From Mangrovibacter phragmitis (lineage in GTDB: Bacteria; Pseudomonadota; Gammaproteobacteria; Enterobacterales; Enterobacteriaceae): a stretch of DNA of 64,000 bases. Shown here piece after piece: positions 10,133 through 22,211 of this stretch (positions within the stretch are counted from its first letter, which is position 1; every line of letters begins with the position of its first letter). The position numbers were made by a program, and so were the translations under genes. The stretch spans positions 868,001 through 932,000 of the forward strand of contig NZ_LYRP01000001.1 in NCBI RefSeq assembly GCF_001655675.1. The letters run 5' to 3'. The notes below the pieces were generated by a model that had not been told where the DNA came from, did not search any database, and worked only from the letters and a program-made list of their open reading frames with translations.

Positions 10133-11265
10133 GTGACAATGTCGTCATTATTGGCTCCGGTTTTGCCGCCAGACAACTGGTCAAACACATTCGTAAGCTT
10201 GATGCTCATCTGCCGGTAACACTGATTGCCGGCGACAGTGCTGACGAATACAACAAACCCGAGTTAAGTCATGTTATTAGCCGTGGGCAACACGCCGATG
10301 ATTTGACGCGCCAGACAGGTGCGGCATTTGCCCAGGCCTTTAACCTTACACTGCACGCCCACACCCAGGTGACAAGCCTCGATCCGCAACGAAAAACGGT
10401 GAGTGGTGGCGGGCAAACCTGGGCGTACAGTAAGCTGGTGCTGGCAACAGGCGCCAGGGCGCGAATCCTCCCGGTGCCTGGCGGTGAGGACATGATAACG
10501 CTGAATAGCCAGGCTGAATTCCGTCGTTACGCAACACGGCTCTTTGATGCCCGGCGCATATTGGTAGTCGGAGGAGGATTAATTGGTTGTGAGCTGGCAA
10601 TGGATCTGTGCCGCGCCGGTAAGCAGGTGACCCTGGTTGATAAAGCACCGTCGATACTGCCTGCGTTACTGCCCGTTCACCTGAGCGCCCCGCTTCACTG
10701 TGCACTGACGAAAGCCGGAGTCACAGTGCTCACCGGGCAACAATTACACTGTATTGAGCCGCATGCCGACGGGCTTCGAATAAGCCTGGAAAAGGGGATT
10801 CAGTTTAGCGTTGACGACGTTATTTCCGCGACCGGGTTGCAGCCTGAAACAACACTCGCCAGGCAAGCGGGTTTAGCGGTTAATCAGGGCATTCAGGTCA
10901 ATCAAAAATTGCAAACCAGCGACCCGGCTATTTTTGCTCTTGGCGACTGCGCGGAAATCAATGGGCAGTGCCTGCCCTACCTCCAGCCAGGCCAACTCAG
11001 CGCACTAACCCTGGCTCAAAACCTGACAGGTCAGGATGTGGCGCTTTCCCTGCCACCAGCGCTGGTGAAGGTAAAAACGCCGTTGTTACCATTACAGTTA
11101 GCCGGGCAGCCATTACGGGAAGATTTGCACTGGAAAATTGCTGTCACAACCAACGGGATGGCTGCACAAGGCTACGATAACGATGAAACCCTGTGTGCTT
11201 TTGTCGCCAGCGAGGAACGGATACCTGAATCCTTTGGCTGGTTACGTCAACTGGCTGGTGCATAA
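10129..11265 (+). CDS. norW: NADH:flavorubredoxin reductase NorW
   Basis: FAD-dependent reductase that passes electrons from NADH to the rubredoxin domain of NorV. At 378 residues it has the family length (377 in E. coli). The N-terminal FAD dinucleotide fold is [13 protein letters not shown], and a second fold for NADH is [14 protein letters not shown] at about residues 143-156. The GDCAE motif near residue 270 is the second FAD contact. It overlaps norV by four bases and shares its sigma-54 promoter. No cysteine disulfide motif is expected or seen. Confidence 0.96.
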   Translation: MSDNVVIIGSGFAARQLVKHIRKLDAHLPVTLIAGDSADEYNKPELSHVISRGQHADDLTRQTGAAFAQAFNLTLHAHTQVTSLDPQRKTVSGGGQTWAYSKLVLATGARARILPVPGGEDMITLNSQAEFRRYATRLFDARRILVVGGGLIGCELAMDLCRAGKQVTLVDKAPSILPALLPVHLSAPLHCALTKAGVTVLTGQQLHCIEPHADGLRISLEKGIQFSVDDVISATGLQPETTLARQAGLAVNQGIQVNQKLQTSDPAIFALGDCAEINGQCLPYLQPGQLSALTLAQNLTGQDVALSLPPALVKVKTPLLPLQLAGQPLREDLHWKIAVTTNGMAAQGYDNDETLCAFVASEERIPESFGWLRQLAGA

Positions 11266-11308
11266 ACCACGAGCGTTCACCACGCAATGCAAAAACGTTA
11301 AATATACT

Positions 11309-11337
11309 CAGTGGGCAGGGATTGGCCTGCTCCACTG
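11309..11337 (+). other. Imperfect hairpin after norW
   Basis: CAGTGG/CCACTG and CAGG/CCTG arms form an 11-bp stem with one bulge and a six-base loop. No T-run follows, so it is not a classical terminator; a factor-dependent stop or transcript-end stabiliser for norVW is possible. Confidence 0.35.
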
Positions 11338-11499
11338 GGTGAGCCCCTGACTGCGGATGCAGGGTACCGCACTGGGGTAAACATCGGACTTTTTACGCCC
11401 GCGCTTTTTTACCCCACGCCGCCATAATCCATTTGCCGCAAAGCTGACATTCCGCTAAAGTCCTGCCCCTTCTTCACTGGCATGGGGATAATGAGACAT

Positions 11500-12852
11500 A
11501 TGTTTATTGGTTTTGATTACGGTACAGCGAACTGCTCCGTGGCGGTGATGCGTGATGGCAAACCCACAATGTTAAAACTGGAAGGCGACAGCGCTTTATT
11601 GCCTTCTATGTTGAGTGCGCCAGCACGAGAAGCCGTCAGTGAATGGCTCTATCGCCACCAGAATGTGAGCTTTGAAGACGCAGAGTCTGCGGCTTTGTTA
11701 CGCCGGGCTATCAGTGCCAACCGCTTAGAAGATATCGAAGTGACTGCGCAGAGTATTCAGTTCGGGCTGACATCACTGCGCCAGTATATAGAAGACCCGG
11801 AAGAAGTCTGGTTTGTCAAATCACCCAAGTCATTTCTTGGCGCAAATGGGTTAAAACCCCAACAAGTCGCGTTTTTTGAAGATCTGGTGTGCGCCATGAT
11901 GTGCCATATACGCCAGCAGGCCGAAAGCCAGCTACAGGAAACGGTCAGCCAGGCCGTGATTGGACGCCCGATTAACTTCCAGGGGTTGGGTGGTGAAGAA
12001 GCCAACCAACAGGCTCAGGGTATTTTGGCCCGTGCAGCGGCGCGTGCTGGTTTCAGCGATGTTGAATTTCAGTTTGAGCCTGTTGCCGCCGGGCTCGATT
12101 ATGAAGCCTCACTGAACCATGAACAGCGCGTGCTGGTCGTGGATATTGGTGGAGGTACCACCGACTGCTCTTTCCTGTTAATGGGCCCGCAATGGCACAA
12201 CCAGTCTGCGCGTGAATCCAGCCTGATTGGGCACAGTGGGTGCCGCGTTGGGGGCAATGATCTGGATATCATGCTGGCATTTCGCCAGTTAATGCCCGCT
12301 TTGGGAATGGGTGGGCTCACCGAAAAAGGCATTGCGCTGCCCATTCTGCCCTGGTGGAATGCCGTTGCGATAAACGATGTTCCGGCACAAACAGAGTTCT
12401 ACAGCAAAGAAACCGGGCGTCTGTTGCAGACCCTGATTCGTGATGCCCGCGAACCTGAACAGGTTACTCGCCTGTTGAAGGTGTGGCGCAACCGCCTGAG
12501 TTACCGCCTGGTGCGCAGCGCGGAAGAAGCAAAAATAGCCCTTTCCCAGACTGATGAAACCGGTACAACACTGGACTTCATCGCCAACTCGCTGTCTGTG
12601 GGCACCCATAAAACCGAACTGGAAAATGCGATAGAACAACCGCTGCAACGGATCCTTGAACAAGTCAACCTGGCGCTTAGCCAGGCTGATACGCAACCGG
12701 ATGTGATATACCTGACTGGCGGCAGCGCACGCTCGCCCATTATTCGCCAGGCGCTGCAACAGGCACTGCCGGGCATTGCCATTGTGGGTGGCGATGACTT
12801 TGGCTCTGTGACAGCCGGCCTTGCCCGTTGGGCAGGGGTTATTTTCCGCTAA
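11500..12852 (+). CDS. yegD: YegD, Hsp70/actin-fold ATPase-like protein
   Basis: Hsp70-related protein with only the actin-like ATPase half; its cellular function is not established. The N-terminal phosphate 1 motif is FIGFDYGTANCSVAV and the phosphate 2 motif is VVDIGGGTTDCS near residue 210; an adenosine-type motif TGGSARSP lies near residue 405. There is no substrate-binding domain. I chose the ATG at 11500, giving 450 residues that begin MFIGFDYG, exactly the E. coli length; an in-frame ATG at 11482 would add six residues. It sits upstream of mdtABC, as in E. coli, but an inverted repeat and 245 bp separate them. Confidence 0.93.
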   Translation: MFIGFDYGTANCSVAVMRDGKPTMLKLEGDSALLPSMLSAPAREAVSEWLYRHQNVSFEDAESAALLRRAISANRLEDIEVTAQSIQFGLTSLRQYIEDPEEVWFVKSPKSFLGANGLKPQQVAFFEDLVCAMMCHIRQQAESQLQETVSQAVIGRPINFQGLGGEEANQQAQGILARAAARAGFSDVEFQFEPVAAGLDYEASLNHEQRVLVVDIGGGTTDCSFLLMGPQWHNQSARESSLIGHSGCRVGGNDLDIMLAFRQLMPALGMGGLTEKGIALPILPWWNAVAINDVPAQTEFYSKETGRLLQTLIRDAREPEQVTRLLKVWRNRLSYRLVRSAEEAKIALSQTDETGTTLDFIANSLSVGTHKTELENAIEQPLQRILEQVNLALSQADTQPDVIYLTGGSARSPIIRQALQQALPGIAIVGGDDFGSVTAGLARWAGVIFR

Positions 12853-12865
12853 GTGCCCTGCCCCC

Positions 12866-12897
12866 GGCCCGGAGAAAGCTAATCCGCTCTCCGGGCC
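12866..12897 (+). terminator. Strong hairpin after yegD
   Basis: GGCCCGGAGA (12866-12875) pairs perfectly with TCTCCGGGCC (12888-12897) over a 12-base loop, 14 bp past the yegD stop. The T-run is missing, so termination is likely but not certain. Confidence 0.5.
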
Positions 12898-13012
12898 TGA
12901 AATACACTCACCGTTATGCATTTTGGGCTGCCAGCAATGCGTTTTGCGAGCCAGGCCGACTCTATTTTTGTGATATAAAACTGTGTTCCAGACTGTTCCA
13001 TACAGTCTTCCA

Positions 13013-13058
13013 TTTTTCCTTCATTTTTATAGGTTCCCGGCTCTTTAAACTAGTATGA
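13013..13058 (+). promoter_or_regulatory. Candidate BaeR-box and promoter of mdtABC-baeSR
   Basis: TTTTTCCTTCATTTTTATAGG at 13013-13033 resembles the BaeR motif known from E. coli mdtA (TTTTTCTCCAT followed by an AT-rich half ending near GGC). A -10-like TATGAT lies at 13053-13058. The mdtA start is about 40 bp downstream. The similarity is partial and judged by eye. Confidence 0.5.
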
Positions 13059-13096
13059 TTAACGCCCACTGGTTTTAAGGAAGAGACAACGATTTC

Positions 13097-14350
13097 ATGA
13101 AGAGCGCGACAAAAACACGCTGGTATTTTGGTGCAGGACTAATTTTTGCCATTATTATTGCAGCCGTTTGGTACAACCGGCATGAAACAAATACCCATGG
13201 AGAGACCGGGGCTAAAACCAGCCAGTCACGCCCGGGGAGTAATGGGCGCCATGGCATGCGCCCTCTTGCCCCTGTACAGGCGGCAACCGCGCAAAGCAAG
13301 GCAGTTCCCCATTACCTGAGCGGCCTTGGAACCGTAACTGCCGCTAATACCGCAACAGTGCGCAGCCGGGTAAATGGGCAGTTAATTGCCATTTATTTTA
13401 AAGAAGGCCAGCAAGTGAAAGCGGGCGACCTGCTGGCAGAAATTGACCCGAGTGAATTTACCGTTGCACTGGAGCAGGCTGAAGGCCAACTGGCAAAAGA
13501 CCAGGCAACGCTGGCAAATGCCCGGCGTGACCTGGCCCGTTACCAGCAACTGGCAAAAACCAGCCTGGTTTCCCGCCAGGAGCTGGATACCCAACAGGCA
13601 CTGGTTGCAGAAAGCGCCGGTACGGTAAAAGCAGACCAGGCCGCGGTTGACAGCGCCCGGTTACAACTGAGCTGGAGCAAGATAACGGCCCCAATATCCG
13701 GGCGCGTTGGCCTGAAACAGGTGGATATCGGTAACCAAATTTCCACCAGCGATACCAGCGGCATTGTGGTTATCACCCAAACCCACCCCATTGATGTTAT
13801 TTTCACGCTCCCGGAAAGCGATATTGCGCAAATTGTCGCCGCACAACATGCAGGTAAAACCCTTGAAGTGGATGTGTGGGATCGCACGAACACCCGAAAG
13901 ATTGCCAGTGGCGAATTGCTGAGCCTTGATAACCAGATTGATGCCACGACAGGCACTATCAAACTCAAAGCCCGTTTTACTAACAGTGACGACGCCTTGT
14001 TTCCCAACCAGTTTGTCAACGCACGCATGCTGGTCGCTACTCAGCAAAATGCGGTTGTTATTCCGGTTGCCGCCCTGCAAATGGGCAATGAAGGCAATTT
14101 TGTATGGGTGCTGAACAGTGAGAATAAAGTCAGTAAACACCTGGTCACACCAGGGATTCAGGATAACCAGCAGGTGGTGATTACTGCCGGGCTTTCTGCC
14201 GGAGACCGGGTGGTAACAGATGGCATTGACCGGTTGACGGAGGGTGTCACAGTTGAAGTGGTCGCCCCGCAAACCACCACACAGGAAAACGCCACACAGG
14301 CTGAAACCAGAAAAGCGCACTCAGGCCAGCATAAAGGAGCGCGTTCCTGA
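13097..14350 (+). CDS. mdtA: MdtA, periplasmic adaptor of the MdtABC efflux pump
   Basis: Membrane-fusion protein linking the MdtB/MdtC inner-membrane transporters to an outer-membrane channel such as TolC. The 417 residues match E. coli MdtA (415). An N-terminal membrane anchor (about residues 8-25) precedes a small basic linker, then the lipoyl-like half motif [20 protein letters not shown], a coiled-coil hairpin rich in Q and A (about 115-185), the second lipoyl half [12 protein letters not shown], and beta-barrel and membrane-proximal domains. The stop overlaps the mdtB start (TGATG), giving coupled translation. The operon is expected to respond to envelope stress through BaeSR. Confidence 0.96.
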   Translation: MKSATKTRWYFGAGLIFAIIIAAVWYNRHETNTHGETGAKTSQSRPGSNGRHGMRPLAPVQAATAQSKAVPHYLSGLGTVTAANTATVRSRVNGQLIAIYFKEGQQVKAGDLLAEIDPSEFTVALEQAEGQLAKDQATLANARRDLARYQQLAKTSLVSRQELDTQQALVAESAGTVKADQAAVDSARLQLSWSKITAPISGRVGLKQVDIGNQISTSDTSGIVVITQTHPIDVIFTLPESDIAQIVAAQHAGKTLEVDVWDRTNTRKIASGELLSLDNQIDATTGTIKLKARFTNSDDALFPNQFVNARMLVATQQNAVVIPVAALQMGNEGNFVWVLNSENKVSKHLVTPGIQDNQQVVITAGLSAGDRVVTDGIDRLTEGVTVEVVAPQTTTQENATQAETRKAHSGQHKGARS

Positions 14351-17300
14351 TGCAGGTATTACCACCCAGTACTACCGGAGGCCCTTCCCGGCAGTTTATT
14401 CTGCGCCCGGTCGCCACCACGCTGTTTATGGTAGCAATATTGCTGGCCGGGATAATTGGTTACCGTTTTCTGCCGGTTTCTGCGCTACCAGAAGTGGATT
14501 ACCCCACTATTCAGGTGGTCACACTCTACCCGGGTGCCAGCCCGGATGTTGTGACATCGGCGATTACTGCGCCACTGGAGCGGCAATTTGGGCAAATGTC
14601 TGGCCTGAAACAGATGTCATCGCAAAGCGCCGGGGGCGCTTCAGTAGTGACATTGCAGTTCCAGTTAACGCTACCGCTTGATGTCGCGGAGCAGGAAGTT
14701 CAGGCCGCAATTAACGCCGCAACCAGCCTGCTGCCCAGCGACCTGCCCAACCCACCGGTTTACAATAAAGTTAACCCGGCAGACCCACCAATAATGACAC
14801 TGGCGGTAACTTCTTCTGCCCTGCCCCTGACTCAGGTGCAGGATTTGGTGGAAACCCGTATTGCCCAAAAAATTGCTCAGATAAATGGCGTAGGTATGGT
14901 CGGGGTGTCTGGCGGGCAACGCCCGGCGGTGCGGGTTAAACTCAATGCCCAGGCGCTGGCCGGGCTGGGTATCAGCACAGAAACCGTGCGCAGCGCTATC
15001 AGCAATGCTAACGTGAATTCTGCCACTGGTAGTCTGGATGGCCCGGAGCGTGCAATTACTCTTTCCGCCAACGACCAGATGAAAACGGTACAGGAATACC
15101 GCGACCTGATTATTGCCTGGGTTAACGGGGCGGCCGTGCGCCTTGGCGATGTCGCCACCGTTGAACAGGGGCCAGAGAATGCCTGGCTGGGCGCATGGTC
15201 AAACCATGAACCGGCTATTGTCATGAATGTTCAGCGCCAGCCCGGTGCCAATATTATTGAAACCGCCGACAGTATTCGCGCACTGCTGCCCGGCCTGAAA
15301 GAAAGCCTGCCTAAATCTGTTCACCTCGCGCTGATAGCCGACCGTACCAATAATATTCGGGCTTCAGTTGAGGATACCCAGTCGGAGCTGATGCTGGCAA
15401 TTGCGCTGGTTGTCATGATTATCTACCTGTTTTTGCGCAATGTTCCGGCCACCATTATTCCTGCAGTAGCCGTACCACTTTCCCTCGTGGGGACTTTCGC
15501 GGTCATGGTGTTTCTCGATTTCTCCATCAACAACCTGACACTGATGGCACTGACCATCGCTACCGGGTTTGTGGTGGATGACGCAATCGTGGTGATTGAA
15601 AACATTTCCCGGTATATCGAGAAAGGCGAAAAGCCACTGGCTGCGGCACTGAAAGGCGCCGGGGAGATAGGCTTTACCATTATCTCTCTCACTGTGTCAT
15701 TGATTGCGGTACTCATTCCATTACTGTTCATGGGCGACATCGTTGGGCGGTTATTTCGGGAATTCGCCATCACCCTCGCAGTGGCAATTTTAATTTCGGC
15801 GGTGGTTTCACTGACCTTAACGCCGATGATGTGCGCCCGAATGCTCAGCCATGAATCCCTGCGTAAACAAAACCGTTTTTCGCTGGCCTGCGAGCGTTTT
15901 TTTGAATGGGTTATTGCCGGTTATGGCCGTGGTCTTAACCGGGTGTTACAACACCCCTGGCTCACATTGGGTGTGGCATTTGGTACCCTGGCGCTGACCA
16001 TTTTACTGTGGATCCTGATACCTAAAGGATTCTTCCCGGTGCAGGATAACGGTATTATCCAGGGTACCTTGCAGGCCCCACAGTCGTCTTCTTTTGCCAG
16101 TATGTCGCAGCGCCAGGCACAGGTGGCAGACCTGTTGTTGAAAGACCCGGATGTGGCGAGCATGACCAGTTTTATCGGGGTGGATGGCACCAACCCGGCG
16201 CTGAACAGCGCACGCATTCAGATAAACCTGAAGCCGCTCAGTGAGCGTGATGACAGAGTTTCAGAAGTGATTCAGCGCCTGCAGAATAAAGTAGCAACAC
16301 TGCCTGGTGTCACGCTGTACCTGCAACCGGTACAAGACCTGACCATTGATACCACCGTCAGCCGCACGCAATACCAGTTTACCCTGCAGGCCAACACGCT
16401 GGATGCGCTGAGCACCTGGGTGCCCAGGCTGATGGCTAAACTCAAGACACTGCCTGAACTGGCCGATGTCAGCAGTGACTGGCAGGATCAGGGCTTACAG
16501 GCCATGGTGAAAGTGGATCGCGACAGCGCAAGCCGCCTGGGTATCTCGATGGCAGATGTAGACAATGCACTGTACAACGCCTTCGGCCAGCGCCTGATAT
16601 CCACTATTTATACCCAGTCGAACCAGTATCGTGTTGTGCTTGAACATGATACCCACAACACACCAGGCCTGGATGCGCTCAACGGTATCCGCCTGGAGAG
16701 CAGTAATGGCGGAATGGTGCCGCTGAGCGCCATTGCTCAGGTTGAGCAACGTCATATGCCGCTGACCATTAACCACCTGGATCAGTTTCCTTCCACCACT
16801 ATCTCTTTTAATGTGGCAAAAGGCTCCTCATTAGGTGAAGCCGTGGATGCCATACAGGCCGCGGAAAAAGGGATGGATTTCCCGGCGGACATTATGACTG
16901 CATTCCAGGGCAGTACACTGGCGTTCCAGGCGGCACTGAGCAGCACGGTGTGGCTGATTATTGCCGCCATTGCCGCAATGTATATTGTGCTGGGTATTTT
17001 GTACGAAAGCTTTATTCACCCAATAACGATACTGTCCACTCTGCCTACCGCCGGGTTGGGCGCTTTGCTGGCGTTTCTGGTTTCAGGTTATGAACTGGAT
17101 GTCATTGCGATAATCGGCATCATTTTGCTGATTGGTATCGTGAAGAAGAACGCCATCATGATGATAGACTTCGCCCTGGCGGCGGAGCGTGAGCAAGGCA
17201 TGGCTCCACGCGAGGCTATTTACCAGGCCTGCCTGTTGCGTTTTCGCCCTATTCTGATGACCACGCTCGCTGCACTGCTTGGCGCGCTACCGCTGATGCT

Positions 17301-17469
17301 CAGTACCGGCGTAGGTGCAGAACTGCGCCGCCCGCTGGGAATAGGTATGGTGGGTGGTTTGCTGGTCAGCCAGGTGCTGACCCTGTTTACCACCCCGGTT
17401 ATCTATTTGCTGTTCGACCGCCTTTCTCACTGGCTGCGTAGCCGTTTGCCGCGCCACGAGGAGGCCTGA
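14350..17469 (+). CDS. mdtB: MdtB, RND multidrug efflux transporter
   Basis: Proton-driven inner-membrane RND pump subunit that forms a heterotrimer with MdtC; in E. coli the complex exports bile salts and novobiocin among others. The 1039 residues equal the family length. The N-terminus [16 protein letters not shown] is the first membrane helix; the proton-relay acidic pair lies in [13 protein letters not shown] at about residues 405-417, and the conserved [12 protein letters not shown] helix is near residue 932. Two large periplasmic loops follow helices 1 and 7. It is followed without a gap by mdtC. Confidence 0.97.
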   Translation: MQVLPPSTTGGPSRQFILRPVATTLFMVAILLAGIIGYRFLPVSALPEVDYPTIQVVTLYPGASPDVVTSAITAPLERQFGQMSGLKQMSSQSAGGASVVTLQFQLTLPLDVAEQEVQAAINAATSLLPSDLPNPPVYNKVNPADPPIMTLAVTSSALPLTQVQDLVETRIAQKIAQINGVGMVGVSGGQRPAVRVKLNAQALAGLGISTETVRSAISNANVNSATGSLDGPERAITLSANDQMKTVQEYRDLIIAWVNGAAVRLGDVATVEQGPENAWLGAWSNHEPAIVMNVQRQPGANIIETADSIRALLPGLKESLPKSVHLALIADRTNNIRASVEDTQSELMLAIALVVMIIYLFLRNVPATIIPAVAVPLSLVGTFAVMVFLDFSINNLTLMALTIATGFVVDDAIVVIENISRYIEKGEKPLAAALKGAGEIGFTIISLTVSLIAVLIPLLFMGDIVGRLFREFAITLAVAILISAVVSLTLTPMMCARMLSHESLRKQNRFSLACERFFEWVIAGYGRGLNRVLQHPWLTLGVAFGTLALTILLWILIPKGFFPVQDNGIIQGTLQAPQSSSFASMSQRQAQVADLLLKDPDVASMTSFIGVDGTNPALNSARIQINLKPLSERDDRVSEVIQRLQNKVATLPGVTLYLQPVQDLTIDTTVSRTQYQFTLQANTLDALSTWVPRLMAKLKTLPELADVSSDWQDQGLQAMVKVDRDSASRLGISMADVDNALYNAFGQRLISTIYTQSNQYRVVLEHDTHNTPGLDALNGIRLESSNGGMVPLSAIAQVEQRHMPLTINHLDQFPSTTISFNVAKGSSLGEAVDAIQAAEKGMDFPADIMTAFQGSTLAFQAALSSTVWLIIAAIAAMYIVLGILYESFIHPITILSTLPTAGLGALLAFLVSGYELDVIAIIGIILLIGIVKKNAIMMIDFALAAEREQGMAPREAIYQACLLRFRPILMTTLAALLGALPLMLSTGVGAELRRPLGIGMVGGLLVSQVLTLFTTPVIYLLFDRLSHWLRSRLPRHEEA

Positions 17470-20400
17470 GTGCGCTTTTTTGCTCTGTTTATCTACCGCC
17501 CTGTTGCCACCATTCTGATTTCGGTGGCAATAACGCTGTGTGGGGTTCTCGGGTTTCGGTTGTTGCCCGTCGCCCCTCTGCCACAGGTGGATTTCCCGGT
17601 CATTATGGTGAGTGCATCACTGCCGGGCGCATCACCAGAAACCATGGCATCGTCGGTAGCCACACCACTGGAACGCTCATTAGGCCGGATAGCCGGCATC
17701 AACGAAATGACGTCCACCAGCTCTCTGGGTAGCACCCGAATCATCCTGCAATTTGAACTCAACCGGGATATTAACGGTGCGGCACGGGATGTACAGGCAG
17801 CGATTAATGCCGCTCAAAGCCTGCTGCCAACCGGCATGCCTTCACGGCCAACTTACCGCAAAGCTAACCCGTCAGATATGCCCATTATGATTCTGACGCT
17901 GACGTCCGACACGTTGTCGCAAGGGGAGTTATATGATTTTGCTTCCACACAACTGGCGCAAAATATTGCCCAGACAGATGGCGTTGGCGATGTAGATGTG
18001 GGCGGCAGCTCACTGCCTGCGGTGCGGGTGGATTTAAACCCGCAGGCACTGTTTAACCAGGGGGTTTCACTGGATGCCGTGCGTAAAGCTATCAGTAACG
18101 CCAATGTGCGCAAACCTCAGGGCGCAATTGAAGACAACACCCATCGTTGGCAGTTACAAACCAATGATGAACTGAAAACTGCCGCTGAATATCGCCCGCT
18201 GATTATTCATTACAACAATGGCGCAGCTGTGCGGTTAGGTGATGTGGCAAATGTGACTGACTCCGTGCAGGATGTACGCAATGCCGGGATGACCAACGCT
18301 CAGCCCGCTATATTGCTGATGATTCGTAAACTGCCTGAAGCCAATATTATTCAGACGGTTGACCGAATTCGCGCCCGCCTGCCTGAACTGGAGCAAACCA
18401 TTCCTGCGGCGATTAAGGTTCATATAGCCCAGGATTCCTCTCCCACGATTCGTGCTTCACTTGCCGAAGTGGAGCAGGCGCTGTGTATCTCGGTAGCGCT
18501 GGTTATCCTGGTGGTATTCCTGTTCCTGCGCTCCGGCCCGGCAACATTAATTCCTGCTGTGGCGGTGCCTGTCTCCCTGATAGGCACCTTTGCGGCGATG
18601 TACTTGTGCGGTTTTAGCCTGAACAACCTCTCGCTGATGGCGCTTACCATTGCGACCGGGTTTGTGGTGGATGATGCCATTGTGGTGCTGGAAAATATTT
18701 CCCGGCACCTGGAGGCTGGGGTTAAACCGTTACAGGCTGCGTTGCAGGGCGCTCGTGAAGTGGGTTTCACCGTGCTTTCCATGAGTGTCTCGCTGGTCGC
18801 TGTGTTCCTGCCATTATTACTGATGGGCGGGTTGCCCGGCCGGTTATTCCGTGAATTCGCCGTCACACTTTCGGTGTCTATTGCGATTTCGATGGTCGTT
18901 TCCCTGACACTCACCCCCATGATGTGCGGGTGGCTGCTTAAAAACCCTAAACCGGGTGCCAAACAGCAAGGTGCCGGGCGCCTGATGCTGGCTGTGCAGG
19001 GTGGATACGCCCGCTCGCTCGCGGTGGCACTGAAATACAAACGCCTGGTGGGTATTGTGCTGCTGGCAACTATTGGGCTCAATATCTGGCTGTATATCGC
19101 CGTGCCCAAAACCCTGATGCCGGAACAGGATACCGGGAGAATAATGGGGAATATTCGCGCCGACCAGAGCATTTCGTTCCAGGCAATGCGCGGCAAACTG
19201 CAGGACTTTATGAAAATCATCCGTGAAGACCCGGCTGTGGATAATGTGACCGGTTTTACCGGGGGTTCCCGGGTTAACAGCGGTATGATGTTTATCTCGC
19301 TCAAGCCACGCAGTGAACGCAAAGAAACCGCGCAACAGGTGATTGACCGCCTGCGGGTAAAACTGGCGAAAGAGCCAGGGGCCACGCTGTTTTTGATGGC
19401 AATGCAGGATTTAAGAGTCGGTGGGCGCCAGGCAAATGCCAGCTACCAGTATACGCTTTTGTCAGATGACCTCAGCGCCCTGCGCACCTGGGAGCCGAAG
19501 ATTCGCCAGGCACTGGCCGCCCTGCCAGAACTCACGGATGTCAATTCAGACCAACAGGATAAAGGTTCAGAGCTGGCGCTAACCTATGACCGGGCAACGT
19601 TATCGCGGCTGGGGATAGACGTGGCGGATGCCAATAACCTGCTTAACGATGCCTTCGGGCAACGCCAGATTTCAACCATCTACCAGCCGATGAACCAGTA
19701 CAAAGTGGTGATGGAGGTTGATCCTCGCTATACCCAGGATGCAAGTTCACTGGATAAAATGTTTATTATCAACAGCGAAGGCAAGCCGATTCCACTGTCC
19801 TGGTTCGCCAAATGGTTGCCTGCCAATGCACCGTTGTCGGTAAATCACCAGGGGCTTTCAGCTGCTTCAACCATCGCCTTTAACCTGCCCGATGGCGTAT
19901 CGTTATCACAAGCCAGCGATGCCATTGAACGTACCATGACAGCACTGGGTGTACCGTCCAGTGTGCGCGGCACCTGGGCAGGGACGGCGCAAATATTCCA
20001 GCAAACAATGAACTCCCAGCTCATTTTGATTCTGGCCGCAATTGCCACTGTCTATATTGTGCTGGGTATGTTGTATGAAAGTTATATCCACCCACTCACG
20101 ATTCTTTCTACGCTACCTTCCGCCGGAGTCGGCGCATTGCTGGCTCTGGAGATGTTCAGCACGCCTTTCAGCCTGATTGCGTTAATTGGCATTATGTTAC
20201 TGATTGGTATCGTCAAGAAGAACGCCATTATGTTGGTTGATTTTGCCCTTGAAGCCATGCGTAACAGCGATATTTCCGCGCAGGAGGCTATTTTCCAGGC
20301 CTGCCTGCTGCGTTTCAGGCCGATTATGATGACCACACTGGCATCTATTTTGGGTGCACTGCCTCTGGTGCTGGCAACCGGTGATGGTGCTGAATTACGC

Positions 20401-20550
20401 CAGCCGTTGGGGATGACCATTGTCGGTGGTCTGGTAGTCAGCCAGCTATTAACACTGTATACCACCCCGGTGGTGTTTTTGTTTTTTGACCGTTTGCGGC
20501 CTGGTAGCCGGGCACGAGAAGACCGACATGTACAACTGGCTGGTGAGTAA
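17470..20550 (+). CDS. mdtC: MdtC, RND multidrug efflux transporter
   Basis: Second RND subunit of the MdtABC heteromultimer. The 1026 residues start from a GTG placed directly after the mdtB stop, giving [17 protein letters not shown] as in E. coli. The proton-relay segment [13 protein letters not shown] is near residue 395-407, and [12 protein letters not shown] near residue 917. It is the last pump gene: mdtD, which follows mdtC in E. coli, is absent and baeS starts 65 bp later. The short gap holds a small hairpin (ACGGCG/CGCCGT at 20570-20586). Confidence 0.97.
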   Translation: MRFFALFIYRPVATILISVAITLCGVLGFRLLPVAPLPQVDFPVIMVSASLPGASPETMASSVATPLERSLGRIAGINEMTSTSSLGSTRIILQFELNRDINGAARDVQAAINAAQSLLPTGMPSRPTYRKANPSDMPIMILTLTSDTLSQGELYDFASTQLAQNIAQTDGVGDVDVGGSSLPAVRVDLNPQALFNQGVSLDAVRKAISNANVRKPQGAIEDNTHRWQLQTNDELKTAAEYRPLIIHYNNGAAVRLGDVANVTDSVQDVRNAGMTNAQPAILLMIRKLPEANIIQTVDRIRARLPELEQTIPAAIKVHIAQDSSPTIRASLAEVEQALCISVALVILVVFLFLRSGPATLIPAVAVPVSLIGTFAAMYLCGFSLNNLSLMALTIATGFVVDDAIVVLENISRHLEAGVKPLQAALQGAREVGFTVLSMSVSLVAVFLPLLLMGGLPGRLFREFAVTLSVSIAISMVVSLTLTPMMCGWLLKNPKPGAKQQGAGRLMLAVQGGYARSLAVALKYKRLVGIVLLATIGLNIWLYIAVPKTLMPEQDTGRIMGNIRADQSISFQAMRGKLQDFMKIIREDPAVDNVTGFTGGSRVNSGMMFISLKPRSERKETAQQVIDRLRVKLAKEPGATLFLMAMQDLRVGGRQANASYQYTLLSDDLSALRTWEPKIRQALAALPELTDVNSDQQDKGSELALTYDRATLSRLGIDVADANNLLNDAFGQRQISTIYQPMNQYKVVMEVDPRYTQDASSLDKMFIINSEGKPIPLSWFAKWLPANAPLSVNHQGLSAASTIAFNLPDGVSLSQASDAIERTMTALGVPSSVRGTWAGTAQIFQQTMNSQLILILAAIATVYIVLGMLYESYIHPLTILSTLPSAGVGALLALEMFSTPFSLIALIGIMLLIGIVKKNAIMLVDFALEAMRNSDISAQEAIFQACLLRFRPIMMTTLASILGALPLVLATGDGAELRQPLGMTIVGGLVVSQLLTLYTTPVVFLFFDRLRPGSRAREDRHVQLAGE

Positions 20551-20615
20551 CTCTGGCCTTTTCACCCGCACGGCGTGTAACGCCGTAGCGGATTAAGACT
20601 TAACTGGAGCCCTGT

Positions 20616-22211
20616 ATGAAGTTCTGGCGCCTGGGTATTACTGGCAAATTATTTATTGCGATTCTGTCCACCTGCATTCTGTTGCTTATCACAATGCACT
20701 GGGCAGTACGTGTCAGCTTTGAACGGGGTTTTATTGATTATATTAAGCACGGTAACCAACAGCGGCTGGTACTGCTGAGAGACACCCTGGCGGAACAGTA
20801 TGCCATTCACGGAAACTGGCGCTTCCTGCGCCACAATGACAGGTTTATGTTCCAGCTTTTGCGCTCCTTCGACCGCGATCTGAGCGGTGCGCCACTGCCC
20901 CCTCCGCGCCCCGGTGAACGGAATATGGAGCAATATACGCCTGCTTTGGAAGCCAGAAATGGCAACGAGGATGCCATGCCCGATGGCGGCGGGCCTGGCA
21001 ACATGAACATGGATCATGGGCAACCGGATCCTTTCGCACCCAACAGCGAACCACCCCAGGTGGACGATGGCGTTCACCGTGAACCGGGGCCAGGAATGGA
21101 TCCGCTCCATGGCTGGCATACACAATTTTGGGTACTGGACCAAAAAAGCCGCCTGCTGGTTGGCCCTCCCTTCCCTATTCCACCCGATAGCAACCGGGAG
21201 CCAATTAAATTCAACGATACCACTGTTGGCTGGGTGGTGGCGTCCCCCATTGAACGCCTGACCCGAACCACAGATATCAGCTTTGACCGCCAGCAACGAC
21301 GTACCAGCTGGTTGATAGTCGCACTGGCAACATTAATGGCTGCCGGAGCGACATTCCCGCTGGCCCGTGGTTTACTGGCACCGGTCAAACGCCTGGTGGA
21401 AGGAACACACAAGTTAGCAGCAGGTGATTTCAGTACCCGGGTGGAACGAAGCAGCAACGATGAACTGGGCAGGCTTGCCAGTGACTTTAACCAACTGGCC
21501 AGCACCCTTGAGAAAAACCAGCAAATGCGCCAGGCCTTTATGGCTGATATTTCCCACGAACTACGCACACCACTGGCGGTATTACGTGGCGAACTGGAAG
21601 CGATTCAGGATGGTGTGCGGAAATTTACCCCGGAATCAGTGGCTTCTCTGCAGGCCGAAGTGGCTACGCTGACCAAACTGGTTAATGACCTGCACCAGCT
21701 ATCCATGTCGGATCAGGGGGCACTTGCTTACCAGCGCCGTCATATAGAAGTGATCTCTCTGGTGGAGACGGCCACAGCTGCATTTCGCGAGCGCTTTAAC
21801 AGCCATGGGTTGAGCATCAGCCTGAGTTTACCAGACAGCGCCACATTGTTTGGCGACCCGGATCGTTTGATGCAATTATTCAACAACCTGTTGGAAAACA
21901 GCCTGCGCTATACTGACAGCGGTGGCAGGTTGACCATTACTGGCCGCATCCAGAATGGCGCACTTCACCTGCAATTCGCAGACAGTGGCCCGGGGGTAAC
22001 CGATGAACAGCTTGCACAATTATTTGAGCGGTTCTACCGTGCTGAAGGTTCGCGTAACCGGGCCAGTGGCGGTTCGGGTTTAGGTTTGTCTATTTGCCAG
22101 AATATTGTGGAAGCCCATGGTGGTAAAATTTCCGCCGGGCACGCCGCTGCCGGGGGCATCAGTATTGATGTCACCTTACCTTTAGAAAATGAAACACAGA
22201 GAAGCGTATGA
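20616..22211 (+). CDS. baeS: BaeS, envelope-stress sensor histidine kinase with enlarged sensor loop
   Basis: Inner-membrane kinase that detects envelope perturbation and phosphorylates BaeR. It has TM1 at about 11-31, a periplasmic sensor domain, TM2 at about 231-252, HAMP (253-305), a phosphoacceptor H314 in [13 protein letters not shown], and an ATPase domain with [10 protein letters not shown] (N box) and GSGLGLSI (G box). At 531 residues it is about 64 longer than E. coli BaeS (467). The excess is one block at about residues 91-158, rich in Pro, Gly, Asp, Asn and Met, inside the periplasmic domain. Flanking sequence aligns well with E. coli, so this is an insertion rather than a different kinase. 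It overlaps baeR by ATGA. Confidence 0.96.
   Translation: MKFWRLGITGKLFIAILSTCILLLITMHWAVRVSFERGFIDYIKHGNQQRLVLLRDTLAEQYAIHGNWRFLRHNDRFMFQLLRSFDRDLSGAPLPPPRPGERNMEQYTPALEARNGNEDAMPDGGGPGNMNMDHGQPDPFAPNSEPPQVDDGVHREPGPGMDPLHGWHTQFWVLDQKSRLLVGPPFPIPPDSNREPIKFNDTTVGWVVASPIERLTRTTDISFDRQQRRTSWLIVALATLMAAGATFPLARGLLAPVKRLVEGTHKLAAGDFSTRVERSSNDELGRLASDFNQLASTLEKNQQMRQAFMADISHELRTPLAVLRGELEAIQDGVRKFTPESVASLQAEVATLTKLVNDLHQLSMSDQGALAYQRRHIEVISLVETATAAFRERFNSHGLSISLSLPDSATLFGDPDRLMQLFNNLLENSLRYTDSGGRLTITGRIQNGALHLQFADSGPGVTDEQLAQLFERFYRAEGSRNRASGGSGLGLSICQNIVEAHGGKISAGHAAAGGISIDVTLPLENETQRSV

Noticed and set aside
18420-19385. Long - strand frame (321 codons) antisense to mdtC
   Set aside because: It lies wholly within the conserved RND gene and its composition mirrors the coding strand.
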